Positions 1-10,043 of a DNA stretch of 64,000 bases are shown here, piece after piece. The DNA comes from Paenibacillus xylanexedens (GTDB lineage: Bacteria; Bacillota; Bacilli; Paenibacillales; Paenibacillaceae): the NCBI RefSeq assembly GCF_007676705.1, contig NZ_VEBF01000001.1:1364001-1428000 (forward strand), in the 5' to 3' direction. A program made the translations under genes and the position numbers. Under the pieces are notes generated by a model, which saw only the letters and a program-made list of their open reading frames with translations, was not told where the DNA came from and made no database searches. Every line of letters starts with the position of its first letter. Positions within the stretch are counted from its first letter, which is position 1.

Positions 1-1964
1 AATTTCTGTCCAACCATTTTGACCTCTGCCAATTGTGGATCAGGTGAGTCAGCGAGTAGGATGAGGGTTGGACCAGCGTCATCTTCATCTTCAAACATGA
101 AGGACAGGTCAATTTCAAGCTCATCTCCATTAACATAAGCGGTATTATCCGCAGGTGCCTCTACCAGTACAGGAGGTGCATCATCAAAATCATACATGTA
201 CACACGTTGCAGCAACATGTGATGCAGTGTGAAGTCAGGCTCTTGTCTCAGGGATATGGAATTGTTACTCACATCCAAGTATTGCAGATCAGACAGTCCA
301 GCAATTCCAGTTGGTAGATGAACAAGCTCATTACTGTTCATATCTAGTTCTTGTAAGGAGTCTAGTCCGCTCACATCCAATAAAGCAAGTCGATTATTCG
401 CGAGTTTTAGATGCTCCAGCTGATCCAATCCTGTAACATTAATCTGCGTCAGTTCGTTACCGGATAAATCAAGCCAATTCAGTCTATCGAACCCAGAGGC
501 ATCCGCTTTGCTTATTTCATTTCCGGAAAGGTCGATTTCAGTTACGTTCAATCCTTTGAATATCTCAACTCCTGTCAGATCGGAAATGCCCGCATTTCTC
601 GCATACAATCCTCCATTGGTTTGAATGAGAGCCTCCACCAATTCATCCTTGGTTAGCGGATCATCCACATCCTTTTGCAACCAATAAGCAATCGCTCCAG
701 CCAAATGCGGATCAGGGAATTGACGGATTATCGTGTTGGGCTGCACCTTAACCTTGAGTTGTGCCGTGATACTTGCGCCCCGAACATCGACAGCTTTGAT
801 TGTCAGCAATGTTTCTCCAGCAGCTTGTGGTACAAGTTGAATCACTTGTTCAACCACCGTGGAGGAAACAATGGTTTCATCTCCTGCTGTGACACTGAAC
901 TGCAATTGATCTCCATCTGGATCACTAAAATACGTAGAGACGTTCAAGTCCAATGCGGCATGATCTAGTGTAAGTTCCTGATCAGGCATACCGCCACTAG
1001 TAACCAGTGGCGCCCTGTTCCCCGTACCTGGATTGGACGGAGTGGAAGGATTCGTCGGAGTGGTTGGCGCAGCTCCACTGCCTCCACCCGTGCTTCCACT
1101 TCCATTTCCATTCCCTGGCGTTGTCCCGGAATCACCGTTTGCGTTTCCAGTACCGTTCCCTGCGGCATTGCCACCTGTAGTCGTTCCCTGCACCTCAGTT
1201 ACCTTTCCTGGCTCATCAGGATTGGATTCCGGGTTATCACGATCACCCTCTTGACTCGCAGCTTCAAGCGCTTGAATAACTTCAGTTGTACGTAAAGCGA
1301 TCACGGCCATTTCCTGTCTGGAAGTAGAACGCTTCGGCGCAAAGTTTCCATTGTCCCCTTTCAAGATTCCCAACGCAACAGCCTGTTGTACACTTGGCAG
1401 AGCCCAGGCACTAATGTCGGAGGTATCCTTGAATAACAACTCTTTAGTCTGATTTGACGTTTCATCATTCCCCTTAACTTTGAGCGCCCGAATGATCGTT
1501 GTTGCCAGCTCTTCCCGTGTCACCAGACCCCTTGGTCGAAACGTACCATCCGGATAACCGTTTATAGTTCCAGCCAATTGAAGTGAATGAATATAGGATC
1601 CATTCTCCGCGTTACGATCCAAATCCTTGAATAACAGATCTGGAAGCTGATTAGAAGACAACTCGTTCATATGCAAAAGTTGAGCCAGTGCATACGCAAG
1701 GTCCCCTCTTGTTAATGTTGCGCTCGGATTGAAATTCCCTGCTTGGTCCGGCAGAATCACCTGTTGCTCGGCAGCCCTTTCGATGGCTTGCTTGGCCCAT
1801 GGCGCTGCCTCCTGCAAGTCACGAATGATTACTGCATCGGTCGCTGCGCTCACTGTCCCGGGAACTGTAATGACGGATAAAGACAGAAGGACTGCCCAAT
1901 AAGGCGAGACCTTACGGATCTTATTGTTAGTATGAACTTTTCGCTTGGATATTCGTGTTGACAT
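1..1964 (-). CDS. SLH-domain leucine-rich-repeat surface protein (C-terminus beyond window)
   Basis: Predicted cell-surface protein, 654 residues visible and running off the left edge. It starts at ATG 1964 behind a GGGAGGT ribosome binding site. A signal peptide occupies about residues 1-41. Three S-layer homology segments follow at roughly 45-100, 105-160 and 175-225; the second carries the typical GYPDGTFRP signature. Next comes a Gly/Asn/Thr/Pro-rich linker (about 230-310), a cadherin/Ig-like segment with a DPDGDQL motif, and a leucine-rich-repeat block with recurring LDLSGNELTQI-type units (about 410-600). SLH domains anchor proteins to pyruvylated secondary cell-wall polymer, and LRRs usually mediate protein contacts, so an adhesin or envelope-interaction role is inferred. 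The MalT-like regulator gene lies 136 bp upstream on the same strand. Confidence 0.85.
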   Translation of the reverse strand, partial: MSTRISKRKVHTNNKIRKVSPYWAVLLSLSVITVPGTVSAATDAVIIRDLQEAAPWAKQAIERAAEQQVILPDQAGNFNPSATLTRGDLAYALAQLLHMNELSSNQLPDLLFKDLDRNAENGSYIHSLQLAGTINGYPDGTFRPRGLVTREELATTIIRALKVKGNDETSNQTKELLFKDTSDISAWALPSVQQAVALGILKGDNGNFAPKRSTSRQEMAVIALRTTEVIQALEAASQEGDRDNPESNPDEPGKVTEVQGTTTGGNAAGNGTGNANGDSGTTPGNGNGSGSTGGGSGAAPTTPTNPSTPSNPGTGNRAPLVTSGGMPDQELTLDHAALDLNVSTYFSDPDGDQLQFSVTAGDETIVSSTVVEQVIQLVPQAAGETLLTIKAVDVRGASITAQLKVKVQPNTIIRQFPDPHLAGAIAYWLQKDVDDPLTKDELVEALIQTNGGLYARNAGISDLTGVEIFKGLNVTEIDLSGNEISKADASGFDRLNWLDLSGNELTQINVTGLDQLEHLKLANNRLALLDVSGLDSLQELDMNSNELVHLPTGIAGLSDLQYLDVSNNSISLRQEPDFTLHHMLLQRVYMYDFDDAPPVLVEAPADNTAYVNGDELEIDLSFMFEDEDDAGPTLILLADSPDPQLAEVKMVGQK

Positions 1965-2060
1965 CTCTTAATGTTACCTCCCACATGAACATAAACCCTG
2001 GTCTCCGCAAAGACTCGTCAGAGTTATTTAATTATCTTCATTGTAGGAGAGACCTTCGTT

Positions 2061-2088
2061 CGAAAACAGTCTACAAAAGAGTAGACAC
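2061..2088 (-). terminator. Weak terminator-like hairpin after the MalT-like gene
   Basis: GTCTAC (2069-2074) and GTAGAC (2081-2086) form a 6 bp stem with a six-base loop. On the minus strand it is followed by TGTTTTCG. It lies just after the stop of the LuxR-type regulator and before the SLH gene. The stem is short, so it may be only a partial terminator. Confidence 0.35.
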
Positions 2089-2100
2089 CGTTTCACAAAA

Positions 2101-4770
2101 TTATAATAATCCCCGTTGCTCCGCGATTTGAACAGCATGAGTACGACTACTTGCACCCAGCTTCGCAAAAACTCGGCGAATATGCGTATTAACAGTACCG
2201 GGCGAGATACCGAACTCAGCTGCAATCTGTTTGCTGGTCAGACCCTCCGCTATATGCCCGAATATCTTTTGCTCCATGGGACTAAGTCCAACTTCCTTCG
2301 AATCAAGTTTCGCTTCCCCTAAAGAGGAACGGCTCCGTCCCCGCTTGTCTTTAGCAAATGCTGATATTAACTGCTTCACATAAGCCATTTTTACACCATG
2401 ATCCTGTATCTCTTTCGTACGGCACAGATACAGATACTGTTGCAGCAACTGCTTCATCCGATCACCTTCAGCAACGAATGAACGGATATACCCTTCGGGT
2501 CCACCCAACACCAGAGCACGAGATAACGTTGCAATACTGGCATCTGTGAATCCTTGCTTTTGTAACAGGATTGACTCTAGCAGAGCACACTCTACCTGTT
2601 CAGTGAGCCAGTCCCGTTCTTCAGCCTTTTTACGGATTCGTCTCAGTTCCTCTCGTGCATGATCATACTGTTCAAGGACGATCATCGCACGTATGCGAAC
2701 CATGGAATGGAAGATCTGATCACAACTGATCTCAGCAGCCATACCACCTTCGCTTGCAGGCTTGTCCAGAATGGTTTGGGCCGTTTCCACGGGACTCATT
2801 TCAAGTAAAATTCGGTATTGATGCGCTGACAGTGCAGGTTGCCAGTAATCCATATCCTTCACAGATAATAAACCCGAGACCTGCTGAAGCAGTTTCAAGC
2901 CTTCCTCAGGTCTGCCAAGTATAAGTTCAAGTCTGGCCTTGAGTACATACGCAGGAACGAGCAACGCAGCCACCTTGATCTGCAAAGCCACTTCAAGCGC
3001 TCGGTCCGCATAACCGACCGCTTCTGCTATTCGATCCTGTTCCATTAAAATCTCACCATACCCTACACCATAGTAGGACGTCACATAAGCATGTTCAGCA
3101 TACCAACGCGTCGTAATCGCTCCAAAGCAGGCTTCACCACGCCTCAGGTAGCCATTAACTCCATGGAAGCTGCGTAAGCGCATGCTCTCTCTCCGGTCAT
3201 AGTCCATATACTGAAAGGCAATATCATCGGGATATCCCTGATCAATATAGGACACCAAATAATGAGCCAACCCATCCAAATCTCTGTTCAGATAGGCCAT
3301 ATAAGCTCGCATTACACATATAACTTGCAATAAATATCCGATAATCTCAGGTTCAAGCTGACCTTGAAGATGCACCCGGATGACGTGTTCCAATTCATCA
3401 AGTTGCTTCACCATCTGTCCATAAGGCATTTCACGTGCAACAAGGAACAGGTAAGACATATATAATTTCGGATGGGCTTTCACAATCTCCAGTGGCAAAA
3501 CATCGAAATATCGCCGGAGTGTCCACCACTCTCCCATAATAAAATGGGCAAACAACTCTTCCAGCAGTCTGGCTGCATCCTGCATATGTTGCCCGAGAAT
3601 ATAATGATCCAGCGCTTCAGCCGGATATCCTTGTTGTTCATACCAAAGTGCAGCAATAGCATGTAACTCATTCACTTGTTCTGAGCCACAACGAGCCAGC
3701 TCACGCTTTAGAAATGCAGAGAACAAATGATGATAACGATACCAGTGTGCTTCCCGATCAAGTGGAATAAGGAAAAGATGTTCTCTCTCCAGCTGTCTTA
3801 ACATTTGAGGGGCGTCCACCATGTCACTTAATACCTGGCATAAACTGCTGTTCATTCTTCTCGTGATGGATGTCCGAAGCAGAAATTGCTGCATTTCTGG
3901 TGATTGACGCTGGAATACCTCTTCAAGCAGATAATCCGAAACTGTCTTCTCGCCAAGTTGCACTTGATCTTCATGAGGCAGAGAAGATGATATCGAATTC
4001 ATTGGGTTCACCCACTCTTCTGCATGCGATCCTTGAGATAAAGCAAACAACTTCAATCCGGCAGCCCATCCTTCAGTCTGCTGTACCCAGCCACGCGCTT
4101 CTTGCCCGGCGATATCCAACTGCATAATTTCCTGACAGTATTCAATGCCTTCTTCTTCCGTAAACGCCAGTTCCTGAAGCGTAACTTGCTTCAATTCACC
4201 TCGCAGACGCAGCTTCTCAAGCTTGAACGGAGGATAGGTACGACTTGATAGTACGAGATGAACAGATAGGGGCAGATTTTCAATAAAATACTGCATCTGC
4301 TCATGAATCTCAGACCGGGTTACTGCATGATAATCATCCAGAATAAGCAGTACATGTTGATTAGCCTGGGCAACACGATTCAACAACAATATTAATGCTG
4401 ATCTCGGATCTATTGGATACCTTTGCATAAAATGTGGCAGGACATCTCCGCAGAATCCCTCTCTCACTCGATCCAGTGCATGAATGATGTAGAGCCAGAA
4501 CTGAAGTGGGTCCTGGTCCTTATCATCCAGGCAGACACATGCCACATGTGCTTCTTCATTTCTCACCCAGCTACCTAAGAGTGTTGATTTCCCTGAACCC
4601 GCCGGGGCGGTCAACAAGGTGACTTTGGATTGGAACAATTCTTTGTGTTGTGAACTGAGCCTCGGACGGTCCATTGTATCCACTGGTAATGGCGGGAGTT
4701 CCAGTTTGGTTGTCAAAATCATAAATTGAAGCCAGTCCCCGTGCAGACCAGCGGTATGTTCCTGTTGCAT
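2101..4770 (-). CDS. MalT-like LuxR-family STAND ATPase transcriptional regulator
   Basis: Large signal-transduction ATPase (889 aa) of the MalT type: N-terminal nucleotide-binding domain, helical sensor repeats, and C-terminal LuxR helix-turn-helix. The Walker A motif APAGSGKST lies at residues 55-63 and a Walker B-like LLILDDYH near 145. The middle 450 residues are helical TPR-like repeats. The last ~65 residues are a LuxR/GerE domain (LSPMEQKIFGHIAEGLTSKQ). The reading frame extends upstream to 4926, but ATG 4770 has a perfect AGGAGGA site, so that start is preferred. Such proteins activate transcription when an inducer triggers ATP-dependent oligomerisation. No metabolic operon is adjacent; the only same-strand downstream neighbour is the SLH surface protein, a possible but unproven target. 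Confidence 0.88.
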   Translation of the reverse strand: MQQEHTAGLHGDWLQFMILTTKLELPPLPVDTMDRPRLSSQHKELFQSKVTLLTAPAGSGKSTLLGSWVRNEEAHVACVCLDDKDQDPLQFWLYIIHALDRVREGFCGDVLPHFMQRYPIDPRSALILLLNRVAQANQHVLLILDDYHAVTRSEIHEQMQYFIENLPLSVHLVLSSRTYPPFKLEKLRLRGELKQVTLQELAFTEEEGIEYCQEIMQLDIAGQEARGWVQQTEGWAAGLKLFALSQGSHAEEWVNPMNSISSSLPHEDQVQLGEKTVSDYLLEEVFQRQSPEMQQFLLRTSITRRMNSSLCQVLSDMVDAPQMLRQLEREHLFLIPLDREAHWYRYHHLFSAFLKRELARCGSEQVNELHAIAALWYEQQGYPAEALDHYILGQHMQDAARLLEELFAHFIMGEWWTLRRYFDVLPLEIVKAHPKLYMSYLFLVAREMPYGQMVKQLDELEHVIRVHLQGQLEPEIIGYLLQVICVMRAYMAYLNRDLDGLAHYLVSYIDQGYPDDIAFQYMDYDRRESMRLRSFHGVNGYLRRGEACFGAITTRWYAEHAYVTSYYGVGYGEILMEQDRIAEAVGYADRALEVALQIKVAALLVPAYVLKARLELILGRPEEGLKLLQQVSGLLSVKDMDYWQPALSAHQYRILLEMSPVETAQTILDKPASEGGMAAEISCDQIFHSMVRIRAMIVLEQYDHAREELRRIRKKAEERDWLTEQVECALLESILLQKQGFTDASIATLSRALVLGGPEGYIRSFVAEGDRMKQLLQQYLYLCRTKEIQDHGVKMAYVKQLISAFAKDKRGRSRSSLGEAKLDSKEVGLSPMEQKIFGHIAEGLTSKQIAAEFGISPGTVNTHIRRVFAKLGASSRTHAVQIAEQRGLL

Positions 4771-4960
4771 AAGTCCTCCTGAATCAGCACCATGGTGCCC
4801 TTTTTTCCGATTCAATATATGTACATTCAGATACCCTAAGTATACAAGGAACCATGGCCATGCCCCACATATTTTTGAGCAGAAGCAACGACAAACAAGC
4901 CCTGCACGTTGAATGCAGGGTACCATTTGGGTTGTGAAGACATGATTTAATTGACGCTCC

Positions 4961-5500
4961 CTATCTTCCTGTCTGTAGCAACTTATAGTTTACTACAATA
5001 TAATTCAATCCCGATAACAGCGTAACTCCTGCCGCCAGCCACAATAAAATTACATCAACCCGCACCTCAGTCAGCAAACTAAACGGAACATTGTTCAACA
5101 AAATGGCAATGATGGCTGCCACCTGAAGCACCATTTTGATTTTTCCATACTGATCGGCTGCAAGAGCAATGCCCTGCTCTGTCGCTACCATTCGTAACGC
5201 TGTAATGACAATCTCACGTCCAATAATGATTACAGCGATCCATGAACTGATCATACTCTCCTGAACCATCATGACCAGCGCTACCGCAATCAACAGTTTA
5301 TCCGCCAGTGGATCAAGCAGCTTTCCCAGATTCGTGATCTGATTATATTTCCTCGCCACATATCCATCCAATTTATCCGTACCTGCCGCTACTGCAAATA
5401 TAATTAGTGCAATCATCACGCTTTGCTGATTGAGAAAACAGATCATAAACAATGGAATCAACGCGATTCTAGCCAACGTGATTTTATTTGCCAGATTCAT
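4961..5500 (-). CDS. pgsA: CDP-diacylglycerol-glycerol-3-phosphate 3-phosphatidyltransferase
   Basis: Integral membrane enzyme (179 aa) that makes phosphatidylglycerophosphate from CDP-diacylglycerol and glycerol-3-phosphate, the committed step to phosphatidylglycerol and cardiolipin. The full CDP-alcohol phosphatidyltransferase motif is present: D42-x2-D45-G46-x2-A49-R50-x8-G59-x3-D63-x3-D67. Several hydrophobic helices flank it and the length is normal for PgsA. The start at ATG 5500 (MNLANKITLAR) follows AGTGGAGA. It overlaps the stop of the upstream ClbS-like gene by one base (TAATG), so translation is probably coupled. Confidence 0.93.
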   Translation of the reverse strand: MNLANKITLARIALIPLFMICFLNQQSVMIALIIFAVAAGTDKLDGYVARKYNQITNLGKLLDPLADKLLIAVALVMMVQESMISSWIAVIIIGREIVITALRMVATEQGIALAADQYGKIKMVLQVAAIIAILLNNVPFSLLTEVRVDVILLWLAAGVTLLSGLNYIVVNYKLLQTGR

Positions 5501-6045
5501 TAGATATCTCCACTCCTCATATCCATGTTGGCTAACTGACCTTTTTTCCATTTACGAATTCGGGTCCGAAAAGATTTAAAAGGGGCTAACGAATTAATCT
5601 GGATCCACTTCACCATAGCCCACCCGGGCTTCGTTCCCGTCCACTGCCTCATCCCTTGTACAAATAATTCCTCTTCACTCAGTGAGTCAATCCAGTTCTG
5701 CCATTGTTGTTCTGTCTCCCGAAACAAAGAGCGTAGCTCCTCCAGCGTATAACTTGAATATTTTTCGTAAAATGATTCATTTAACGGCCCCAATTGGTTC
5801 CATTTATATCCTGGTGCCGGCATATGACTTTCATGTCCCAACTGTTCATTGCGCTCCCAGTCCATCACCAGGTTCATCCATCCCAGCTGGTAGGCAATCA
5901 TCTGGGCAGGGGTCTTATCCACACCTTCAACCCACTTATCTTTGTCACTGTTATGGATGTCATTGAATTCACCCTCAAACAATACATAGGTGCGTCGAAT
6001 CGCCTCACTTAACTCATTCTTCGATGCATAAAGAACTCCAGGCAC
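5500..6045 (-). CDS. ClbS/DfsB-family four-helix-bundle protein
   Basis: 181-residue soluble helical protein of the ClbS/DfsB (DUF1706) family. The hallmarks are the early segment about opening a helical bundle (TPAQMIAYQLGWMNLVMDWE) and the conserved GYKWNQLGPLNE and Trp-rich C-terminal half. ClbS of colibactin producers is a cyclopropane hydrolase giving self-protection; most family members have no known substrate. GTG start at 6045, preceded by GGGGAGTGA. It is translationally coupled to pgsA by a TAATG junction, which is conserved-operon style but does not reveal its role. Family assignment is fairly sure, function unknown. Confidence 0.75.
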   Translation of the reverse strand: MPGVLYASKNELSEAIRRTYVLFEGEFNDIHNSDKDKWVEGVDKTPAQMIAYQLGWMNLVMDWERNEQLGHESHMPAPGYKWNQLGPLNESFYEKYSSYTLEELRSLFRETEQQWQNWIDSLSEEELFVQGMRQWTGTKPGWAMVKWIQINSLAPFKSFRTRIRKWKKGQLANMDMRSGDI

Positions 6046-6162
6046 GCTACTTCACTCCCCTCGTTTCACCGTTATACATGAATCAGAATCATGGACTCTA
6101 TCATCATTTCGACTTAATTCCATAATCATCCTTTTTTTCAGTTTGCTCTATTCATTTCTGTA

Positions 6163-6201
6163 AGAAAAAAGGGCAGTCTGTAAACAATACAGCTGCCCTT
6201 T
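6163..6201 (-). terminator. Rho-independent terminator of the BceAB-like operon
   Basis: On the minus strand AAAGGGCAGCTGTA pairs with TACAGACTGCCCTTT, with one mismatch and a five-base loop, followed by TTTTTTC. It lies about 45 bp after the stop of the ABC permease. Confidence 0.85.
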
Positions 6202-6244
6202 ACTCAACCTATTTTGCTATATCAGCACACTCCTGATCCCAACT

Positions 6245-8170
6245 CTACAAGGCTTCCTTAATCACCCGCTTATAGTACCACACAGACAGCAGGCCAAAAA
6301 TCGAATATAACAATGTATAGACTATCATGACAATGACCGTGGGTGTCGCAAGCTCCGTACCAAAGAAGAACCAACCTGATTTCACGGCAAAGTAACTATG
6401 GCTCAGTCCCACCACAAGCGGAATACCGAAGTTGAACAATTGCTTGATCTGAATGCCACGCAAGAGATTACCTTGCGTAAAGCCGAGCTTTCGCAGAATG
6501 GTATAATTGCCCTTCTCCTCTTCACTCTCATTCATTTGCTTAAAGTACAGGATACACCCCGATGTGATTAAGAACGTCAATCCAAGGAAACCAACAATGA
6601 ACATAATCAGTCCCATAGTGTTACGTTGGTTATTTTTGAACTCAAGCTGGGAGAAGCTCGGAGCTTCCAATTGCTGCTCCTTATATACAGCATATGCTTC
6701 TTCAGCCTGTCCCTCGTTCATAATATGCACACCATAGTATTCAGCCCACTCGGCTTTCTGAAGCTCGGGATCGAGATCCTGCTGCAATCGCTCATATACC
6801 GTTTCATCCACTACGGCAACCGGCGTGCCCCTAGTATAGTATGAAGGAAGAACCCCCTGTTTAGTGGTTCCGATCAGTTGTTGGTCTAGCGTTCGCTTCA
6901 ATCCATGCAAGACGATTGGACCTGTCTCCTGAATGGAAATCAACTGCTGAATGGCATTTCCGTATCCCATGAAGACCACTTCACCTGGTTGCAGATCGAT
7001 GTTATCTACCATATTGTCACTGACTACACTACTGAACAGGTATTGTTCCGTCATGGACTCATCCATCACTGCTTGAGCATCAATTTCGATGTAAATGGGC
7101 TGTCTATGCTTCTCCTCATATGGAATCTGTTTGTGTTCCAACTCCGCTACAAAGCGATTTTTCACTTCCGCCTGAGCAAAAGAGAAATCCTCCGGCAAGC
7201 TTTCCTTGGCCTGAGCCTCTGCCGAATAATACGAAATGTAACTGAGTGACAGCATGCCAATAGCAAGCGCCGACACGGTTGTAATAATTGTGAGCAACAA
7301 TGCATTGGACTTCATGCGGAACATGATTGAAGATAAAGACAACACCTCATGAATGGTAAGGTATCCGTTTTTACTTTTGCGAATCAGATTAAAAATAAAA
7401 CTTACCGAACCCTTATAGAACAGGTATGTCCCCAGTATGACCGAGAAGAGAATCAGGATCATCGTATACATCAACTGCTGCATATCCATTGCCTCACCGC
7501 TGAATAACCGTGCAGACAAAAAGTATCCATACACAATGAGCGCAATGCCCAAGACGCCAATAATCATCTGTCCGACAGACATCTTCTGCACCTGCTGCTC
7601 CGAAGTGGCCGACACCCGAAAGAGCGAGAGAATGCTCTGTCTCTTGATAAAGGTGTAGTTCATCAGCATGATGAGCAGATACATCATCGTAAAGACAATC
7701 ACCGTTTGCATCAGCGCCATCGGAGAGAAATACAGTTTCGTAATCGCGTCCACACCGAGAATTTTGAACAATATCATCAATACCAGCTTGGACGCAAGGA
7801 ACCCAATCAACACACCGATGGCCATGGAGCCGAAATAGAGAATACTGTTCTCCGCACTCAAAATGCCAAAAATTCTGCCCTTTGTCAGTCCAATCAATTG
7901 AAATAATCCAATTTCTTTGCTACGCCGCTTGATAAAGATCGTATTGGCATAGAGCAAAAAGATGCCGACAATGACAATTAACAGTACCGAAGAAGCACCT
8001 ATGGCCGCCGCACCTTTCGTTGAAGCAGCCACCTCATCCATGGAAGGATCATACTGTAACGTCACAAAGGAAAAATACAAGGCCACACTGAACACAAGTG
8101 CAAAAACATAGAGATAATAATTCTTTAGATTTTTCCTGAGATTGCGGAAGATGATATAACTCAAGCTCAT
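6245..8170 (-). CDS. BceB-type ABC transporter permease (antimicrobial-peptide sensing/detoxification)
   Basis: 641-residue FtsX-like permease of the BceB type. The first ~300 residues hold several membrane helices. A large soluble segment (about residues 300-520) would be extracytoplasmic, and a final group of helices follows (from about 525). This layout, with a ~200-residue external domain, is characteristic of BceB, which both removes peptide antibiotics from lipid II-cycle targets and signals to the partner kinase. The ATG start overlaps the ATPase stop by 4 bp (ATGA), so the two subunits are co-translated. A strong terminator follows. The ligand cannot be told from sequence. Confidence 0.9.
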   Translation of the reverse strand: MSLSYIIFRNLRKNLKNYYLYVFALVFSVALYFSFVTLQYDPSMDEVAASTKGAAAIGASSVLLIVIVGIFLLYANTIFIKRRSKEIGLFQLIGLTKGRIFGILSAENSILYFGSMAIGVLIGFLASKLVLMILFKILGVDAITKLYFSPMALMQTVIVFTMMYLLIMLMNYTFIKRQSILSLFRVSATSEQQVQKMSVGQMIIGVLGIALIVYGYFLSARLFSGEAMDMQQLMYTMILILFSVILGTYLFYKGSVSFIFNLIRKSKNGYLTIHEVLSLSSIMFRMKSNALLLTIITTVSALAIGMLSLSYISYYSAEAQAKESLPEDFSFAQAEVKNRFVAELEHKQIPYEEKHRQPIYIEIDAQAVMDESMTEQYLFSSVVSDNMVDNIDLQPGEVVFMGYGNAIQQLISIQETGPIVLHGLKRTLDQQLIGTTKQGVLPSYYTRGTPVAVVDETVYERLQQDLDPELQKAEWAEYYGVHIMNEGQAEEAYAVYKEQQLEAPSFSQLEFKNNQRNTMGLIMFIVGFLGLTFLITSGCILYFKQMNESEEEKGNYTILRKLGFTQGNLLRGIQIKQLFNFGIPLVVGLSHSYFAVKSGWFFFGTELATPTVIVMIVYTLLYSIFGLLSVWYYKRVIKEAL

Positions 8171-8922
8171 TGCTGCACACCACCCAACACGCCCTGGGTT
8201 TTGATAATGTCGTTGAAGAACGATTGCCGGGACTCGTCTCCTTTATTCAGTTGGGTATAGATCTGACCATCACGAATGAAGATCACTCTGCTGCAATAAC
8301 TTGCGGCAACCGGATCATGGGTAACCATAATAATGGTCGCCTTTCTTGCACTGTTCATATCACTTAACTTACCCAGCAGATCCGAAGCGGACTTGGAATC
8401 CAGCGCTCCTGTCGGCTCATCCGCAAAAATGATACTTGGTTCGTGGACAAATGCTCGTGCTGCCGAAGTCCGCTGCTTCTGACCCCCTGAAATCTCAGAT
8501 GGATACTTGTCTTTCAATTCATATATCCCCAGTTCACGGGCGATCTGTTCAAACTTCCGGTGTACCTCCTGCTTTGGAATGTTCGTGATGGAGAGCGGCA
8601 ACAATACATTTTCCTTCACCGTTAGCGTATCCAGCAGATTGTATTCCTGAAAAATAAAGCCCAGATGATGCTTGCGAAATTCAGCAAGCTGTTTCTCCTT
8701 CATTCCGGTAAATTCCTTGCCCTCAATATCAATCGTGCCCTGGCTCACCCGATCGATGGAAGAAAGTACATTAAGGAGTGTTGTTTTGCCTGAACCCGAA
8801 GGCCCCATGATACCGACAAACTCTCCCTTGCTTACCCCGAGATCAATCCCCTTCAGCACTTCCTGTTTATTTAATTTATTACCGTAGACTTTATGAATTT
8901 TTTTGGCTTCCAGTATCCACAT
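8167..8922 (-). CDS. BceA-type ABC transporter ATP-binding protein
   Basis: Cytoplasmic ATPase subunit (251 aa). Walker A GPSGSGKT at 40-47, Q-loop in FIFQEYN near 90, signature SGGQKQR at 145-151, Walker B IIFADEP at 164-170 and H-loop VTHDP near 202. It belongs to the MacB/LolD-like class that pairs with FtsX-type permeases. The start at ATG 8922 has GAGGAGTGAG upstream. The gene is separated from the histidine kinase gene by about 115 bp that contain an inverted repeat and a plausible promoter, so the transporter pair probably has its own inducible promoter. Confidence 0.93.
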   Translation of the reverse strand: MWILEAKKIHKVYGNKLNKQEVLKGIDLGVSKGEFVGIMGPSGSGKTTLLNVLSSIDRVSQGTIDIEGKEFTGMKEKQLAEFRKHHLGFIFQEYNLLDTLTVKENVLLPLSITNIPKQEVHRKFEQIARELGIYELKDKYPSEISGGQKQRTSAARAFVHEPSIIFADEPTGALDSKSASDLLGKLSDMNSARKATIIMVTHDPVAASYCSRVIFIRDGQIYTQLNKGDESRQSFFNDIIKTQGVLGGVQQ

Positions 8923-8968
8923 ATCCCACTCACTCCTCTTTGATCTTCTGCAAAATGCTCATGTCTAT

Positions 8969-8997
8969 ATCATAATCGGGATGTGCAGTGTTATCGT
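8969..8997 (-). promoter_or_regulatory. Candidate activator-dependent promoter of the BceAB-like genes
   Basis: On the minus strand TATGAT (8969-8974) is a good -10 box. Seventeen bases upstream lies only a poor -35 (ACGATA, 8992-8997). A weak -35 with the BceR-like palindrome just upstream is the layout expected for a response-regulator-activated promoter. Inferred only. Confidence 0.4.
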
Positions 8998-9025
8998 GCG
9001 ATTCACCGAACAAAACCAAAAAGCA

Positions 9026-9043
9026 TGTGACATTGTTGTCACA
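9026..9043. promoter_or_regulatory. BceR-type operator: perfect inverted repeat TGTGACA-N4-TGTCACA
   Basis: A perfect 7-4-7 inverted repeat that overlaps the stop codon of the histidine kinase and sits upstream of the ABC genes. Its core, TGACA-N4-TGTCA, fits the TNACA-N4-TGTNA type of site known for BceR-like regulators. Its centre lies about 70 bp upstream of the likely transcription start of the transporter genes. Confidence 0.65.
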
Positions 9044-10043
9044 CGCTTGCAAGATGCACCATGTCGTTTTTTCGCGGAAAAGTAAGTGTGACGGTTGTGC
9101 CCTCGCCAGGAGAAGATTCTACATGAATGTTCATATGAAGCGTCTGGACCACCTGACGAACCAAATATAGCCCCATCCCGGTAGCCGCCCCATCCATTCT
9201 GCCTCGGGTGGACGTAAATCCTTTATCAAATATACGTGGCAGATCTTGAGTCTCAATCCCTCGCCCGTGATCCTGAATGATCAGTACAATATGTCCATCC
9301 TGTTCCCGCGTTTCGATGAGGATATCCGATGAATCACTATACTTCACCGCATTGCTCAGCAACTGCCGGATAATAAATCCTAACCATTTGCTGTCTGTCA
9401 GCACGCGAGTATCCGTGAGCGAGACATCAAAGCCAATGCCTTTGGAAATGCACCACGATCTCAGGGCTCGAATCTCGCCCTTCAGCACCGGTTCAAGTTC
9501 CGTCTCTTCGATGAACAAGTCATTGTGCATAAATGGAATCCGCTTCTGGTGAAGCTGCTGATCCAGCAACTGATGGATTCGTAGCCATTCATATGTCATT
9601 TGGGTCTGTAGCTTGTCATCTGGCAAACGCTCGATCATGAGTTGCAGTGCAGTCAGGGGTGTCTTCACCTCATGAATCCAGGACAACATCTCATCCTTCT
9701 CCTGTTCCAGAGCGATAAAATGATGTGATGACTCCTTATGATAACGCTGCGTCTGGGAGGTAATGGCCTCGTGTACGATAAGTTCATACGGACTCTCGGC
9801 GATGTCAAGCTCCCCAAGATCATAGGTATGATCCCAGGCATTTAACTTTTTATAGAAACGGGACTCTTTCGGGTATCTCGCCCAGATAAAAACAAGACAT
9901 ACCACCACATTGAGTACTACGATATACGCTACAGATCTGAATGGAATGGACGAGTCCATGTAGGCCACAAATAAGATAATAAGCTGCATGCTTACCAGTA
10001 GCCCCAACCAACTAGCCTTTTCTCGTATGTACTTGCCGATCAT
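9039..10043 (-). CDS. BceS-type intramembrane-sensing histidine kinase
   Basis: 334-residue sensor kinase. Two N-terminal membrane helices (about 13-29 and 36-54) are joined by a loop of only a few residues, so there is no extracellular sensor domain. This is the intramembrane-sensing kinase architecture. The phospho-acceptor H124 lies in HEVKTPLTAL, the N-box is QLLSNAVKYS and the ATP lid includes DHGRGI and GMGLYLV. Such kinases depend on the BceAB transporter for stimulus perception. The start overlaps the response regulator stop by ATGA. Confidence 0.9.
   Translation of the reverse strand: MIGKYIREKASWLGLLVSMQLIILFVAYMDSSIPFRSVAYIVVLNVVVCLVFIWARYPKESRFYKKLNAWDHTYDLGELDIAESPYELIVHEAITSQTQRYHKESSHHFIALEQEKDEMLSWIHEVKTPLTALQLMIERLPDDKLQTQMTYEWLRIHQLLDQQLHQKRIPFMHNDLFIEETELEPVLKGEIRALRSWCISKGIGFDVSLTDTRVLTDSKWLGFIIRQLLSNAVKYSDSSDILIETREQDGHIVLIIQDHGRGIETQDLPRIFDKGFTSTRGRMDGAATGMGLYLVRQVVQTLHMNIHVESSPGEGTTVTLTFPRKNDMVHLASV

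Noticed and set aside
675..1254. Proline-rich and valine-rich reading frames on the opposite strand or alternate frame of the surface protein
   Set aside because: They are antisense or off-frame shadows of the repetitive linker of the SLH protein; no ribosome binding site and unnatural composition.
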